The position numbers and the translations under genes are program-made. The notes below the pieces were generated by a model. The model was not told where the DNA came from and ran no database searches. It worked only from the letters and a program-made list of their open reading frames with translations. Shown piece after piece: positions 16,879 to 25,943 of a stretch of DNA of 64,000 nucleotides (position 1 is its first letter; every line of letters begins with the position of its first letter). Source of the stretch: Janthinobacterium sp. J1-1 (GTDB lineage Bacteria > Pseudomonadota > Gammaproteobacteria > Burkholderiales > Burkholderiaceae_D); contig NZ_CP132339.1 in NCBI RefSeq assembly GCF_030944405.1, positions 1,984,001 to 2,048,000 of the forward strand, written 5' to 3'.

Positions 16879-17820
16879 TTATTTCAGGGACGTTTGGATC
16901 TGCGCCAGCATCTGTCCGGCCGGATCCTTGCCCAGGCAATCGATGACGATGCGGTCGGGCATGGCGCGCAGCCAGGTCAGCTGGCGCTTGGCCAGCTGGC
17001 GCGTGGCGATAATGCCCGTCTCGCGCAGCGCGGCGCGGTCGATGCGCCCGTCGAGGTAATCCCAGGCCTGGCGGTAGCCGACGCAGCGCATGGAAGGCAG
17101 GCCTGGGTGCAGGTCGCCGCGCCGGCGCAATCCTTCCACCTCGTCGAGCAAGGCATCGTCTTTCAGCATCGTATCGAAACGGGCGGCGATGCGCGCGTGC
17201 AGCACGGCGCGGTCGGACGGCTCCAGCGCGAACGACTGCAGCCGGAACGGCAGCACCGTCTTTTCGCGCAGCGCCAGCAGGGCCGACATGGGCTGGCCCG
17301 ACAGGGCGATGATTTCCAGCGCGCGGCCGATGCGCTGGGCGTCGTTCGGCGCCAGGCGCGCCGCCGTGGGCGTATCGAGCTGCGCCAGGCGCACATGCAT
17401 GGCGGGCCAGCCGATGGCGGCCGCGTCCGCTTCCAGCTGCACGCGCAGGGCCGCGTCCGCGCCCGGCAGGTCGTCCAGGCCATCGGTCAGGCCCTTGAAG
17501 TACAACATGGTGCCGCCGACCAGCAACGGCAGCTTGCCGCGCGCCGTGATGTCGGCCACCAGGCGCAAGGTGTCGTTGCGGAACTGCGCCACCGAATAGG
17601 CATCGAGCGGGTCGATAATATCGATCAGGTGGTGCGGTACCTGCGCCAGTTCTTCAGGCGTCGGCTTGGCCGTGCCGATATCCATGCCGCGGTAGACCAG
17701 CGCCGAATCGACGGAAATGATCTCGGCCGGGATCACTTGCGCGATGGCCAGCGCGGCGGCGGTCTTGCCGCTGGCCGTGGGGCCCATGATGGCGATGGCG
17801 GGGGGAAGTGTGTTGGTCAT
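16879..17820 (-). CDS. miaA: tRNA dimethylallyltransferase
   Basis: A 313-residue enzyme that transfers a dimethylallyl group to N6 of A37 in tRNAs reading UNN codons. The P-loop [15 protein letters not shown] is at the N terminus, [19 protein letters not shown] follows as in all MiaA proteins, and the C-terminal part has [11 protein letters not shown] and [14 protein letters not shown]. The start at 17820 gives the family length and places the P-loop at residues ~12-19; the frame extends further upstream without homology. It follows mutL on the same strand after 95 bases, the conserved mutL-miaA order. A GGGTC palindrome occupies the gap. Confidence 0.95.
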   Translation of the reverse strand: MTNTLPPAIAIMGPTASGKTAAALAIAQVIPAEIISVDSALVYRGMDIGTAKPTPEELAQVPHHLIDIIDPLDAYSVAQFRNDTLRLVADITARGKLPLLVGGTMLYFKGLTDGLDDLPGADAALRVQLEADAAAIGWPAMHVRLAQLDTPTAARLAPNDAQRIGRALEIIALSGQPMSALLALREKTVLPFRLQSFALEPSDRAVLHARIAARFDTMLKDDALLDEVEGLRRRGDLHPGLPSMRCVGYRQAWDYLDGRIDRAALRETGIIATRQLAKRQLTWLRAMPDRIVIDCLGKDPAGQMLAQIQTSLK

Positions 17821-17864
17821 GATGCTTTGTGGTGGCTTGCTATGCAAACCCAACAGCGACTGCC

Positions 17865-17891
17865 GGGGTCGGACCCTCAGGGTCCGACCCC
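17865..17891. repeat. 27-base GGGGTCGGACCCT palindrome
   Basis: A perfect inverted repeat with arms GGGGTCGGACCCT and AGGGTCCGACCCC and a single central base. It lies between mutL and miaA and is related to the arms of the element at 10409-10471. There is no T run, so it is not a standard terminator. Confidence 0.75.
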
Positions 17892-17915
17892 AGAATTTGC
17901 GGTTGGGGTTAAAAG

Positions 17916-19814
17916 TTATTGGCCGCGCAGGAAGAGCTTGTCCAGCGCATTGATCTCGACCTGCACCCAGGTCGGCCTTCCGTGGTTGCACTGGTCGGCC
18001 CGTTCCGTGCTTTCCATCTGGCGCAACAGGGCGTTCATTTCCTGCACCGACAGGATGCGGTTGGCGCGCACGGCCGTGTGGCAGGCGAGGGTGCCCAGGA
18101 GTTCGTTCTGGCGCTCGATCAGCACGCGCGAGCCGCCGTATTCGCGCACGTCGCGCAGCACGTCGCGCGCCAGCGTCTGCGCGTCGGCGTTTTTCAGCAG
18201 GGTCGGCACGCTGCGCACGGCCAGGGTGGTGGGCGAGAGGGCGGCGATATCGAAGCCCAGCGCTTTTAACGTCTCCTGGTTTTCATTGGCGGTCGACACT
18301 TCGATCGCGTCGGCATAAAACGTCACCGGGATCAGCAGCGCCTGCACCTGCATGTCCTGGCCCGATACCTGCGCCTGCAGCGCGTTTTTCAGCTGTTCGT
18401 ACAGGATGCGTTCGTGGGCCGCGTGCATGTCGACCAGCACCAGGCCCTTGGTGTTCTGCGCCAGAATATAAATGCCGTGCAGCTGGGCCAGGGCAAAACC
18501 GAGCGGGTACTCTTCGCGCGCCATCGCTTCGGCCGAGGCGACGTAAGGTGATATTTGGGTGATGGGCGACGGCGAGCCGGCGAACAGCGCGCCATAGGCG
18601 GCCGTGTCTTGCGCCACGCCCGGTGCCTCGGCAAAGAAGGGCATGCTGCCGCCAGCGGGCGCGGGCGCAAACGTGTTCGTGAACTGGGCGCCGAACGAGG
18701 TCTGGGTCTGCTCGCGGCGCCACAGGCCGGGACCACCCAGGCCTGCACCCGTATCGCCGCCCAAGGTGGAGGCGGCCGGCAAGGGCGCCGGCACGCTGCC
18801 AAAGGCCGTGGCCGAGGTCTGCGCCAGCGCGCGCTGCACCGCGTGGAAGACGAACTGGTGCACCGAGCGGCTGTCGCGGAAGCGCACTTCGATCTTCGAC
18901 GGGTGGACATTGACGTCGACCAGCGACGGATCGAGGTCGAGCGCCAGCACATACGAGGGAAAACGGTCGCCGTGCAGCACGTCCTGGTAGGCCATGCGCA
19001 CCGCGTGCACCAGCAACTTGTCGCGCACGAAGCGCCCGTTGACATAAAAGAACTGGCCGTCGGCACGCGCCTTGGACGCCGTCGGCAAGCCGGCAAAGCC
19101 GTGCAGGCGCAGGCTGCCGGCCGCTTCGTCCAGCGCCAGGCGTGCTTCGGCAAAGTCATTGCCGAGGATATGCGCGCTGCGCTTGGCCAGTTCGCTGATG
19201 TTCCACTGGTCGATGGTGCGGCCGTTGTGCGACAGCGAGAACGACACGTCGGGCCGCGCCAGCGCGATGCGGCGCACGACTTCGGCGCAGTGGCCGTATT
19301 CGGTCTGTTCGGACTTGAGGAATTTGCGCCGCGCGGGCGTATTGAAATACAGGTCCTGCACATCGACCGTGGTGCCCTGCGCGCCCGACGAGGGCGTTAC
19401 CGTGCCATTGTGCGAGCCGACGATTTCCCAGGCGTGGGCGGCGTCCGCCGTGCGCGAGGTGACGGTGACGGCCGCGACCGACGCGATCGAGGCCAGCGCC
19501 TCGCCGCGAAAGCCCAGGGTACCCACGTTTTCCAGGTCGTGCAGCGAAGCGATCTTGGAGGTGGCGTGGCGCGCCAGGGCCAGCGGCAATTGATCCTTGT
19601 CGATGCCGCGGCCGTTGTCGGTGATCGCGATGCGCTTCACGCCGCCTTCTTCCAGCCGCACGGTGATCTGCGTGGCGCCCGAGTCGAGCGCGTTTTCCAG
19701 CAATTCCTTGACCACCGCCGAGGGCCGCTCGACCACCTCGCCGGCGGCGATTTGCGAAATCAACTGGTCAGGCAGGGCCTGGATCGGACGGTGGGGCGTG
19801 ATGGGAGCGTTCAT
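17916..19814 (-). CDS. mutL: DNA mismatch repair protein MutL
   Basis: A 632-residue MutL. The GHKL ATPase domain has the [10 protein letters not shown] motif, TDNGRGI and [10 protein letters not shown]. The central part is a variable linker rich in Gly and Pro (about residues 340-430), and the C-terminal dimerisation domain contains [13 protein letters not shown] near residue 460, which fits the DQHA(X)2E(X)4E endonuclease motif with Met in place of Gln, and a closing CNHGRPT at 609-615. This suggests a latent nicking activity, as in MutL of bacteria lacking MutH. It joins MutS to downstream repair enzymes. miaA follows on the same strand. Confidence 0.95.
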   Translation of the reverse strand: MNAPITPHRPIQALPDQLISQIAAGEVVERPSAVVKELLENALDSGATQITVRLEEGGVKRIAITDNGRGIDKDQLPLALARHATSKIASLHDLENVGTLGFRGEALASIASVAAVTVTSRTADAAHAWEIVGSHNGTVTPSSGAQGTTVDVQDLYFNTPARRKFLKSEQTEYGHCAEVVRRIALARPDVSFSLSHNGRTIDQWNISELAKRSAHILGNDFAEARLALDEAAGSLRLHGFAGLPTASKARADGQFFYVNGRFVRDKLLVHAVRMAYQDVLHGDRFPSYVLALDLDPSLVDVNVHPSKIEVRFRDSRSVHQFVFHAVQRALAQTSATAFGSVPAPLPAASTLGGDTGAGLGGPGLWRREQTQTSFGAQFTNTFAPAPAGGSMPFFAEAPGVAQDTAAYGALFAGSPSPITQISPYVASAEAMAREEYPLGFALAQLHGIYILAQNTKGLVLVDMHAAHERILYEQLKNALQAQVSGQDMQVQALLIPVTFYADAIEVSTANENQETLKALGFDIAALSPTTLAVRSVPTLLKNADAQTLARDVLRDVREYGGSRVLIERQNELLGTLACHTAVRANRILSVQEMNALLRQMESTERADQCNHGRPTWVQVEINALDKLFLRGQ

Positions 19815-19844
19815 GCCGTGATTATAGCGTGGCTGGCGTGGCGC

Positions 19845-20777
19845 TTATTTCCCCACCTCGCGCACCGGTATCGGCGCATTGCACAGGTCGACATGCCCGG
19901 CCTGCACCTTGCTCCACGGTCCGCCCCGGTTGCGCTGGGCTTCCAGCACGGCCTGGTAGGCGGCGCTGTCGGTGCGCATCACCTCCATCCGCACGCGCTG
20001 TTCAGGCGGCACATCGGACGCCAGGCGCACGGACTTGATCGGCACGTTCTTGTCCGGGCTGTCGTAAAAGCCCATCGGCGCCGCGCCGCGCGGCAGGGTC
20101 GACAATAATGGCATGCCGGACACGACGCGCCCGACCACCGTGATATCGCGGTCCAGGTGGCGCGGCGACTGGCCGATCACGGCGTACAGTTCGGTGCCAC
20201 CGCCGCTGTCGCTGCCGACGTCGCGGCCCACGCCGACGGTGGCGTAGCAGTGCGCCAGCCAGGCGGTGCCGCTTTTCGGGTCGCGTGCGGACGGAAAACC
20301 GTTCGAGTGGCCCACTTGCGGCGCATAGCCATCGATGTCCTTCAGACGCGTGAAGCTGGTGACGGTTTTCAGCGGCACCGTGAATTCGCCGGGCAGGGTG
20401 CGCTGCGCGTGCTTGATGGGCCTGGGATTTTTTTCATCGGGATCGCCCCACTGCGCCACCCAGTTGTCCTGCGCGCGCGTGATGGCCAGGCCGTCGTAAT
20501 ACTGCTCGTCCACCAGCGCCTTGATATTGGCCACGTGTTTTGGCGCGAACTCGGGCGCCAGTTCGATCACGATGCGCCCGGCGGCGATCTCCAGGTACAG
20601 CGTATTGGCCGGGTCCAGCGCGCGCCAGTCGGCCGGCGTGGAAGCCTTGATAACGTCGGCCACCGTCTGTTTGGCGGGCAATTCGGCCGGCGCACGGATG
20701 GTGGCGGCATGCAAGGACGGCAGCGCCGCGCCGATGGCGGCGGCGATGGCCAGTGTCGTGAGGTGGTTCGGTCGCAT
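19845..20777 (-). CDS. Exported cyclophilin-type peptidylprolyl isomerase
   Basis: A 310-residue protein. The signal peptide [24 protein letters not shown] is followed by a cyclophilin-like domain beginning [39 protein letters not shown], where the family pattern of Ala-Pro and phenylalanine-tyrosine-aspartate residues is visible. It is longer than simple PpiA-type proteins, with an insert in the middle (residues ~125-165) and a C-terminal extension. It likely folds proteins in the periplasm. The start at 20777 follows CAGGAGAA; a longer frame to 20861 lacks a signal-like start. It is adjacent to mutL on the same strand, separated by 30 bases. Confidence 0.85.
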   Translation of the reverse strand: MRPNHLTTLAIAAAIGAALPSLHAATIRAPAELPAKQTVADVIKASTPADWRALDPANTLYLEIAAGRIVIELAPEFAPKHVANIKALVDEQYYDGLAITRAQDNWVAQWGDPDEKNPRPIKHAQRTLPGEFTVPLKTVTSFTRLKDIDGYAPQVGHSNGFPSARDPKSGTAWLAHCYATVGVGRDVGSDSGGGTELYAVIGQSPRHLDRDITVVGRVVSGMPLLSTLPRGAAPMGFYDSPDKNVPIKSVRLASDVPPEQRVRMEVMRTDSAAYQAVLEAQRNRGGPWSKVQAGHVDLCNAPIPVREVGK

Positions 20778-21048
20778 GGATTCTCCTGGTCGGCGCGGTT
20801 TGCGCCCGGCGGAAAGTGTATAACGGAATGGCAATATTTCGGAAGGAGAAGCATGGCGCAAAAGCGCGCCGGCATGTCGTGCCGCAAGACTGGCGGCGCC
20901 CGGTTTCCTTAACCTGGCCTTAAAATGTCACACCGCATGCCACACATGCCCGGGCGCTGAAAAATTAATCACGAAATAGTGGCCCGGGGACTGCCGTCGC
21001 GCAGGCCCGGTGGTGTATGATTCCGGCGCTACCTTTAGGGAAAAAAAT

Positions 21049-21699
21049 ATGGATTTTGTGCAATTCCTCGACATGATTGTCCATGTCGACAAGACACTCG
21101 GTATCTTGATTGAACAGTACGGCACGCTCGTGTATGCGGTCTTGTTTGCCATTATTTTTTGTGAAACAGGCCTGGTGGTGCTGTTTTTCTTTCCTGGGGA
21201 TACGCTGCTGTTTATCGCCGGCGCTTTTTGCGCGACCGGCCAGATGCACCTGGGCTTGCTGATCGCGCTGCTGGTCACGGCCGCCATCACCGGCAATACC
21301 CTCAATTACTGGATAGGCGAGGCGATCGGGCAAAGGGTGTTTACCCACGATTACCGCTGGATCAACAAGGACGCCATGCGCCGCACGCATGAGTTTTTTG
21401 AAAAGCATGGCGGCAAGACGATTATCCTGGCGCGCTTCGTGCCGGTGGTGCGCACCTTCGCGCCGTTCGTGGCCGGCATTTCCGACATGACGCATGCGCG
21501 CTTCCAGATGTACAACGTCACGGGCGCCCTGCTGTGGGTGGTGGGCCTGGTCACGGCCGGCTACTTCTTCGGCAATATTCCATGGATCCGCGACCACCTG
21601 ACCCTGATCGTGCTGATCGGCGTGGGCGCCGCCGTGGTGCCGGTGGCGCTGGGCGGCATCTGGAAACTGTACAAGAAAATGACGGCCCGCTCGGCGTAA
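21049..21699 (+). CDS. DedA-family membrane protein
   Basis: A 216-residue DedA/SNARE-associated (VTT domain) protein. The family motif FFFPGDTLLFIAGAF near residue 48 and the later FFEKHGGKTIILARFVPVVRTFAPFVAG, with the conserved R and P residues, are clear; four to five membrane helices follow. DedA proteins are inner-membrane flippase-like proteins involved in recycling undecaprenyl phosphate or phosphatidylethanolamine and in proton balance. The closest type is the YqjA/YghB group by the FxRFVPxVRTFxP motif. A terminator follows directly, so it is likely monocistronic. Confidence 0.9.
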   Translation: MDFVQFLDMIVHVDKTLGILIEQYGTLVYAVLFAIIFCETGLVVLFFFPGDTLLFIAGAFCATGQMHLGLLIALLVTAAITGNTLNYWIGEAIGQRVFTHDYRWINKDAMRRTHEFFEKHGGKTIILARFVPVVRTFAPFVAGISDMTHARFQMYNVTGALLWVVGLVTAGYFFGNIPWIRDHLTLIVLIGVGAAVVPVALGGIWKLYKKMTARSA

Positions 21700-21708
21700 A
21701 GCAGCAAA

Positions 21709-21744
21709 CGGCTGCGGGGCAATCGCGCCCCGCAGCCGGTTTTT
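21709..21744 (+). terminator. Intrinsic terminator after dedA
   Basis: A 12-base-pair perfect stem (CGGCTGCGGGGC with GCCCCGCAGCCG), a 6-base loop and five T residues, starting 10 bases after the dedA stop. Confidence 0.92.
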
Positions 21745-21836
21745 CCCTTCTGTCGGTCCTGTTGTCCTTCCCCGTCATTCAAGTTTTGGATGTTTCCAGC
21801 CGTAAACCAGAGAGTACTCTTACTTTCTGGATTTCC

Positions 21837-22877
21837 ATGCGACATTTGAGCGCCCTGTTAGCTTGCAGCCTGGCCGTGATGACGGCGATGGCAAGCGCCA
21901 AAGATGCCCCCACGCCGCTGGTCCCCGCCGGCAAGACTCCCGTGCCTGCGTCCGCGCCCGCCTCCGCCTCCGAGCGCGCGGCGGCCATGAAAACCCTGAC
22001 CGAGTCCGTCAAGGGCAAGCCGCCCGTCACCGTGGCGCCCACCGCGCGCGACAAGGAAGAGGCGGCCGAAGTCGACCTGTCCGAACGCATCGCGGCGCGC
22101 CTGGCGGAAATGCGCGCCACCCAGGCCGCCCGCGCCGCCGCCCGCGCCAAGCGCGCCACCGTGGCGAAAGCCGTGCCGCCACCGCCGCCACCGGTGGCGC
22201 GCGGCACGCACTGGTCGTACGAAGGCGACAGCGGCCCGGCCAACTGGAGCAAGATCAATGTGGACTGGGGCAAGTGCAGCAGCGGCAACCGCCAGTCGCC
22301 GATCGATATCCGCGACGGCATGAAGGTGGAACTGGAACAGATCAGCTTTGACTACCACCCCTCGTCGTTCAACGTGGTCGACAATGGCCACACGGTGCAG
22401 GTGGCGGTGGGCAGCGGCAACTACATCACGGTGCAGAACCGCATGTTCGAGCTGCAGCAGTTCCATTTTCACCGGCCGTCGGGCGACCGCATCAATGGCA
22501 AGACGTATGAGATGGTGGTGCACCTGGTGCACCGCGACGCCGAGGGCCGCCAGGCCATCCTGGCGCTGATGCTCGAACGCGGCACGCCGCAGGCGACCAT
22601 CCAGACCGTCTGGAACAACCTGCCGCTGGAAAAATTCGACACCATGAGCCCATCGATTTTGCTGGACCCGATGGAGATGGTGCCCACGCGGCGCGACTAC
22701 TACACCTACATGGGATCGATGGAGCAGCCGCCGTGCAGCGAAAACGTGCTGTGGCTGGTGATGAAGCAGCCGGTGCAGGCATCGGCTGCGCAGATGGCGC
22801 TGTTCAGCCGGCTGTATCCGCTGAACGCACGCCCAGTGCAAGCCACCAATGGCCGCATTATCAAGGAATCGAACTAA
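21837..22877 (+). CDS. Exported alpha-type carbonic anhydrase with long N-terminal linker
   Basis: A 346-residue protein. A signal peptide (MRHLSALLACSLAVMTAMASA) leads into a ~100-residue low-complexity segment rich in Ala, Lys, Glu, Arg and Pro, likely helical, and then an alpha-carbonic anhydrase domain from about residue 122 (HWSYEGDSGPANWSKI). The zinc histidines are His210 and His212 in QQFHFHRPS and His229 in VVHLVH; SPIDI and a closing QPPCSENVLW are also family hallmarks. It hydrates CO2 in the periplasm. The start at 21837 has no strong ribosome site. The Ala/Lys/Glu-rich linker is unusual for this family and might bind the envelope or a partner. Confidence 0.88.
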   Translation: MRHLSALLACSLAVMTAMASAKDAPTPLVPAGKTPVPASAPASASERAAAMKTLTESVKGKPPVTVAPTARDKEEAAEVDLSERIAARLAEMRATQAARAAARAKRATVAKAVPPPPPPVARGTHWSYEGDSGPANWSKINVDWGKCSSGNRQSPIDIRDGMKVELEQISFDYHPSSFNVVDNGHTVQVAVGSGNYITVQNRMFELQQFHFHRPSGDRINGKTYEMVVHLVHRDAEGRQAILALMLERGTPQATIQTVWNNLPLEKFDTMSPSILLDPMEMVPTRRDYYTYMGSMEQPPCSENVLWLVMKQPVQASAAQMALFSRLYPLNARPVQATNGRIIKESN

Positions 22878-23036
22878 GAGCCTATCCCAGTAGATGAATA
22901 CGCCCCCTGCTGGCGCCCCTCAGAAGCGGGGACTGCGTTGCTCGTCGTTGCATGGCTCGCCATGCCGCCTCCTCGCGCCTTGTCCGCGCTCCTGATGAGC
23001 TGCAAGCAGAAGACGCTCACTACTGGGATAGGCTCT
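22877..23036. repeat. Inverted-repeat-bounded element A
   Basis: A 160-base non-coding element bounded by perfect 17-base inverted repeats (AGAGCCTATCCCAGTAG at 22877-22893 and its complement at 23020-23036). It begins at the last base of the carbonic anhydrase stop codon. No transposase or open frame of note lies inside. The form is that of a small non-autonomous mobile or structured RNA element. Confidence 0.75.
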
Positions 23037-23139
23037 AAGAGCGCCTGGAAAAAGCCCATGGCGTTGTTGCCATGCCTCGTCGTACTAGTCGTACTGCCTT
23101 CGGCACGGCGCCTAGCCCTGGACTTTTTCAGGCACTCTT
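23037..23139. repeat. Inverted-repeat-bounded element B
   Basis: A 103-base element directly after element A, bounded by imperfect 20-base arms (AAGAGCGCCTGGAAAAAGCC at 23037-23056 and the near-complement at 23120-23139). Its right arm overlaps the stop codon of the mutarotase gene. It contains a GTCGTACTAGTCGTACT direct/inverted motif. Confidence 0.7.
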
Positions 23140-23974
23140 AGGTGAATTGAAGCTGCTGGCTGCCGTGCCATTCGGCGCCGGCGGCCAGCAAGTCCGGCTG
23201 GATCAGGGCCGCTTCGATGCAGACAAAACGCGGGTATTCGTCGTCGGCCAGGTCGGGCAGGGCGGCCGCATCCTGCGCGCCCGGATTCCATATCACCGCA
23301 TCGGTAAAACCCTGCTGCGCCAGGCGCAAGGTGTCGCCGCCCGATTCGAGCTGCAAGGGGCCGGGCAACTGGTGATAGATGCGATCGAGCTTGTCGGCAA
23401 ACTGCAGCACCTCTTCCGCCTGCAGCGCGTCCGGCGGCGTCTCTTCCGAATAGCGCACGCGCTGCAGGCCGGTAATGCGCGCCTGGTCCAGTGCATCGAT
23501 GGCGAAATAGCTGTGCAGGGCGGCCGAGAACGGGAAGGGCTGGCTGCCCGTGTTGTGCACGGCCAGGCCGATCTCCAGCGATGATGCCTGCACCGTCACG
23601 CGCAGGCGCAGGGCGAAGTCGAACGGCCAGGCGGCGGCGATCGCCTGCGGCAGGTCGTCTTGGGTAAGGGTGAATTCGGTCCAGGCGGCGCCGTTGTCGG
23701 TCCCGCTGGCCGCCTCCTGCCAGGTCGCGACGCGGGCAAAGCCGTGGCGCATGCCGGCGCCGCGCGCGCCGAATTGCGGGAAGATCACGGGTACGCCGCC
23801 GCGGATGGCGCGGCTGCCGTCCAGTTTTGATTCGCGGCTGCAGAACAGGCGTTCGCGGCCATCGCTGCCGCGCCATGACACCAGGTGGCCGCCATACAGC
23901 GTTACCGTCGCCTGCGCGCCATCGGCGGCGCGGATGGTCACGGCCGGCAGCTGGCCAAATGTGTTCTTGCTCAT
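23138..23974 (-). CDS. Glucose-6-phosphate 1-epimerase-like mutarotase (YeaD family)
   Basis: A 278-residue protein of the aldose-1-epimerase superfamily, YeaD branch. Motifs seen are LYGGHLVSWRG near residue 27, RGGVPVIFPQFG, HGFAR (catalytic histidine), LHSYFAI and the closing CIEAALIQP. It would interconvert alpha and beta D-hexose-6-phosphates in the cytosol. There is no signal peptide. It ends inside repeat element B and starts 14 bases past the amiC stop, on the same strand, and may be read from the tsaE-amiC transcript. Confidence 0.88.
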   Translation of the reverse strand: MSKNTFGQLPAVTIRAADGAQATVTLYGGHLVSWRGSDGRERLFCSRESKLDGSRAIRGGVPVIFPQFGARGAGMRHGFARVATWQEAASGTDNGAAWTEFTLTQDDLPQAIAAAWPFDFALRLRVTVQASSLEIGLAVHNTGSQPFPFSAALHSYFAIDALDQARITGLQRVRYSEETPPDALQAEEVLQFADKLDRIYHQLPGPLQLESGGDTLRLAQQGFTDAVIWNPGAQDAAALPDLADDEYPRFVCIEAALIQPDLLAAGAEWHGSQQLQFT

Positions 23975-23987
23975 GCTTGTGTTCCTG

Positions 23988-25397
23988 TCAGGTCATGCGG
24001 CTTTTCGCCAGCGGCGGATTTTTCGCAAAATAATTCTTGATGCCAGTGACGATGGCGTCGGCCATCTGGTCCTGGTAGCCGTTGTCGGTCAGCTTGGCTT
24101 CTTCTTCCGGATTGGAGATGAAGGCGGTCTCGATCAGGATGGAGGGGATGTCGGGCGCTTTCAGCACGGCGAAGCCGGCCTGCTCGACCGAGCCCTTGTG
24201 CAGGCGGTTGATGCCGCCAATTTCGCGCAGCACGGCCGCACCCAGCTTCATGCTGTCATTGATCTGCGCCGTGGTCGACAGGTCGAGCAGCACGCTGGCC
24301 AGTTGCTTGTCGTGGTTACCCACATTCACGCCGCCGATCAGGTCGGCCTGGTTTTCCTTGTCGGCCAGCCAGCGGGCGGCGCTCGACGATGCGCCTTTTT
24401 CGGACAGCACAAACACCGACGAGCCGCGCGCGGTCGGCTGCACGAAGGCGTCGGCGTGGATGGAGACGAACAGGTCGGCCTGCACCTTGCGCGCTTTTTC
24501 CACCCGCATGCCGAGCGGCACGAAGAAGTCGGCGTCGCGCGTGAGCATGACGCGCATGTTCGGCAGCAGTTCCAGCTTGGCTTTCAGGCGCTTGGCAATC
24601 GCCAGCACCACGTCTTTTTCCCGGCTGCCGCGGCGCCCGCTGGCGCCCGGGTCCTCGCCGCCATGGCCGGGGTCGAGCGCCACCGTAATCATGCGCACCA
24701 CTTTCTGGCCCGGCTGGGGGCGCGTTTCGGGACGCTGTTCCGGGCGCAGGTCGGGCCGGATCGCCGGCAGGGTGGGCGTGGCCGGCACGCCCGGTATCAC
24801 CACCACCAGCGGCGGCTTGCCGCTCTCGGGCAGGGGCAGGGCGGGCGGCGGCGTGTGCGTGTCGGTCATCAAAGGCTTGCCCGGGTCGCTCGACCAGTCG
24901 CCTTTTTCGATCATCTGCGCGATCAGGTCCGGTTCCTGCACCGGATACAAATCGAAAATCAGGCGGTGGTTGTAGGAGCCGGCCGGCGGCAGGGTAAACA
25001 GCTGCGGGCGCACTTCTTCCTTCAGGTCGAATACCAGCCGCACCACGTTGGGCCGGTTCTGGCCCACGCGCACCTGCTTGATATATGGGTCGTTCGACTG
25101 GATCTTGGCCACCAGGCCCTTGAGCGTGGGATTGAGTTCCAGTCCTTCGATGTCGACCACCAGCCGTTCCGGGTCCTTGACGATAAAGTGGGTCGCCTTC
25201 AGGATGCTGTCGTTTTCCAGCGTGACGCGGGTGTAGTCGTCGGCCGGCCAGACGCGCACGGCGAGGATTTGCGCCGCCATCGCCGACATCGGCGCGAACA
25301 CGGACAACAGCAGGGTGCCGCCGGCCTTCAGTACCGTACGCCGTGTGATCGGCGACGATATCAAAGGTTCGGGGCGAATTTGAGACGTTGGAGGCAT
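23988..25397 (-). CDS. amiC: N-acetylmuramoyl-L-alanine amidase, AmiC type
   Basis: A 469-residue cell-division amidase. A twin-arginine signal (ITRRTVLKAGGTLLLS) sends it to the periplasm folded. An AMIN domain follows at ~42-150, a Pro-rich linker at ~190-235, and an Amidase_3 catalytic domain at ~235-460 with zinc ligands in DPGHGGEDPG, an E in the following strand, SIHADAF and the C-terminal IETAFISNPEEE glutamate. It cuts the amide link in septal peptidoglycan to separate daughter cells, usually after activation by EnvC or NlpD. It overlaps tsaE by 37 bases, the conserved tsaE-ami order. Confidence 0.93.
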   Translation of the reverse strand: MPPTSQIRPEPLISSPITRRTVLKAGGTLLLSVFAPMSAMAAQILAVRVWPADDYTRVTLENDSILKATHFIVKDPERLVVDIEGLELNPTLKGLVAKIQSNDPYIKQVRVGQNRPNVVRLVFDLKEEVRPQLFTLPPAGSYNHRLIFDLYPVQEPDLIAQMIEKGDWSSDPGKPLMTDTHTPPPALPLPESGKPPLVVVIPGVPATPTLPAIRPDLRPEQRPETRPQPGQKVVRMITVALDPGHGGEDPGASGRRGSREKDVVLAIAKRLKAKLELLPNMRVMLTRDADFFVPLGMRVEKARKVQADLFVSIHADAFVQPTARGSSVFVLSEKGASSSAARWLADKENQADLIGGVNVGNHDKQLASVLLDLSTTAQINDSMKLGAAVLREIGGINRLHKGSVEQAGFAVLKAPDIPSILIETAFISNPEEEAKLTDNGYQDQMADAIVTGIKNYFAKNPPLAKSRMT

Positions 25398-25849
25398 GAC
25401 AGACCCAATTCAGAAGACGCTTGCAATTCTACATCACGGCCTGTGCCCGCAACGTTCAGGTAAATATCGAGGTCGGCCGGCGGCAGCACCGGATAGGCTT
25501 TTTCCGGCCACTCGATAATGCAGATATTATGGCCGTCGAAGTCTTCGCGAAAGCCCGCATCGAGGAATTCTTCCGCGCTGGCCATGCGGTACAGGTCGAA
25601 GTGGATCACCTGCACGGCCTGGCCGTCCAGTTGCACCGTGTAGGGCTCGGACAGGGTATAGGTCGGGCTTTTCACGTGGCCCGCATGGCCGGCCGCGTGC
25701 AGCAGGGCGCGCGTGAGGGCCGTCTTGCCGGCGCCCAGGTCGCCGTGCAGATAGATCGCCATTCCCGGCGCCAGCGCGCGCGCCAGGGCGGCGCCCAAGG
25801 CGGCCGTGCCGGCTTCATCGTGAAGATGGGCTTTGAAGTGTTCTGTCAT
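25361..25849 (-). CDS. tsaE: tRNA threonylcarbamoyladenosine biosynthesis protein TsaE
   Basis: A 162-residue ATPase. The P-loop GDLGAGKT is at residues 36-43, SPTYTLSEPY and HFDLYRM follow, and the WPEKA motif near residue 115 is characteristic. It drives the TsaB-TsaD complex that makes the t6A37 modification on ANN-reading tRNAs. The gene overlaps amiC by 37 bases and is divergent from queG, giving the order seen in many proteobacteria. The C-terminal 20 residues are more hydrophobic and less conserved. Confidence 0.94.
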   Translation of the reverse strand: MTEHFKAHLHDEAGTAALGAALARALAPGMAIYLHGDLGAGKTALTRALLHAAGHAGHVKSPTYTLSEPYTVQLDGQAVQVIHFDLYRMASAEEFLDAGFREDFDGHNICIIEWPEKAYPVLPPADLDIYLNVAGTGRDVELQASSELGLSCLQRLKFAPNL

Positions 25850-25943
25850 GGTCGTCGGTATCGCATAAAATAGAGGCCGCTGCGCCTGCGCGCATCAGTC
25901 ATTGTAACCGCCAGCGCCCCTGCCGCACTTCGTAAAGTTTCCT

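Noticed and set aside
22877..23139. An insertion sequence
   Set aside because: There are inverted ends but no transposase frame and the total length is far too short, so it is listed as repeat elements.
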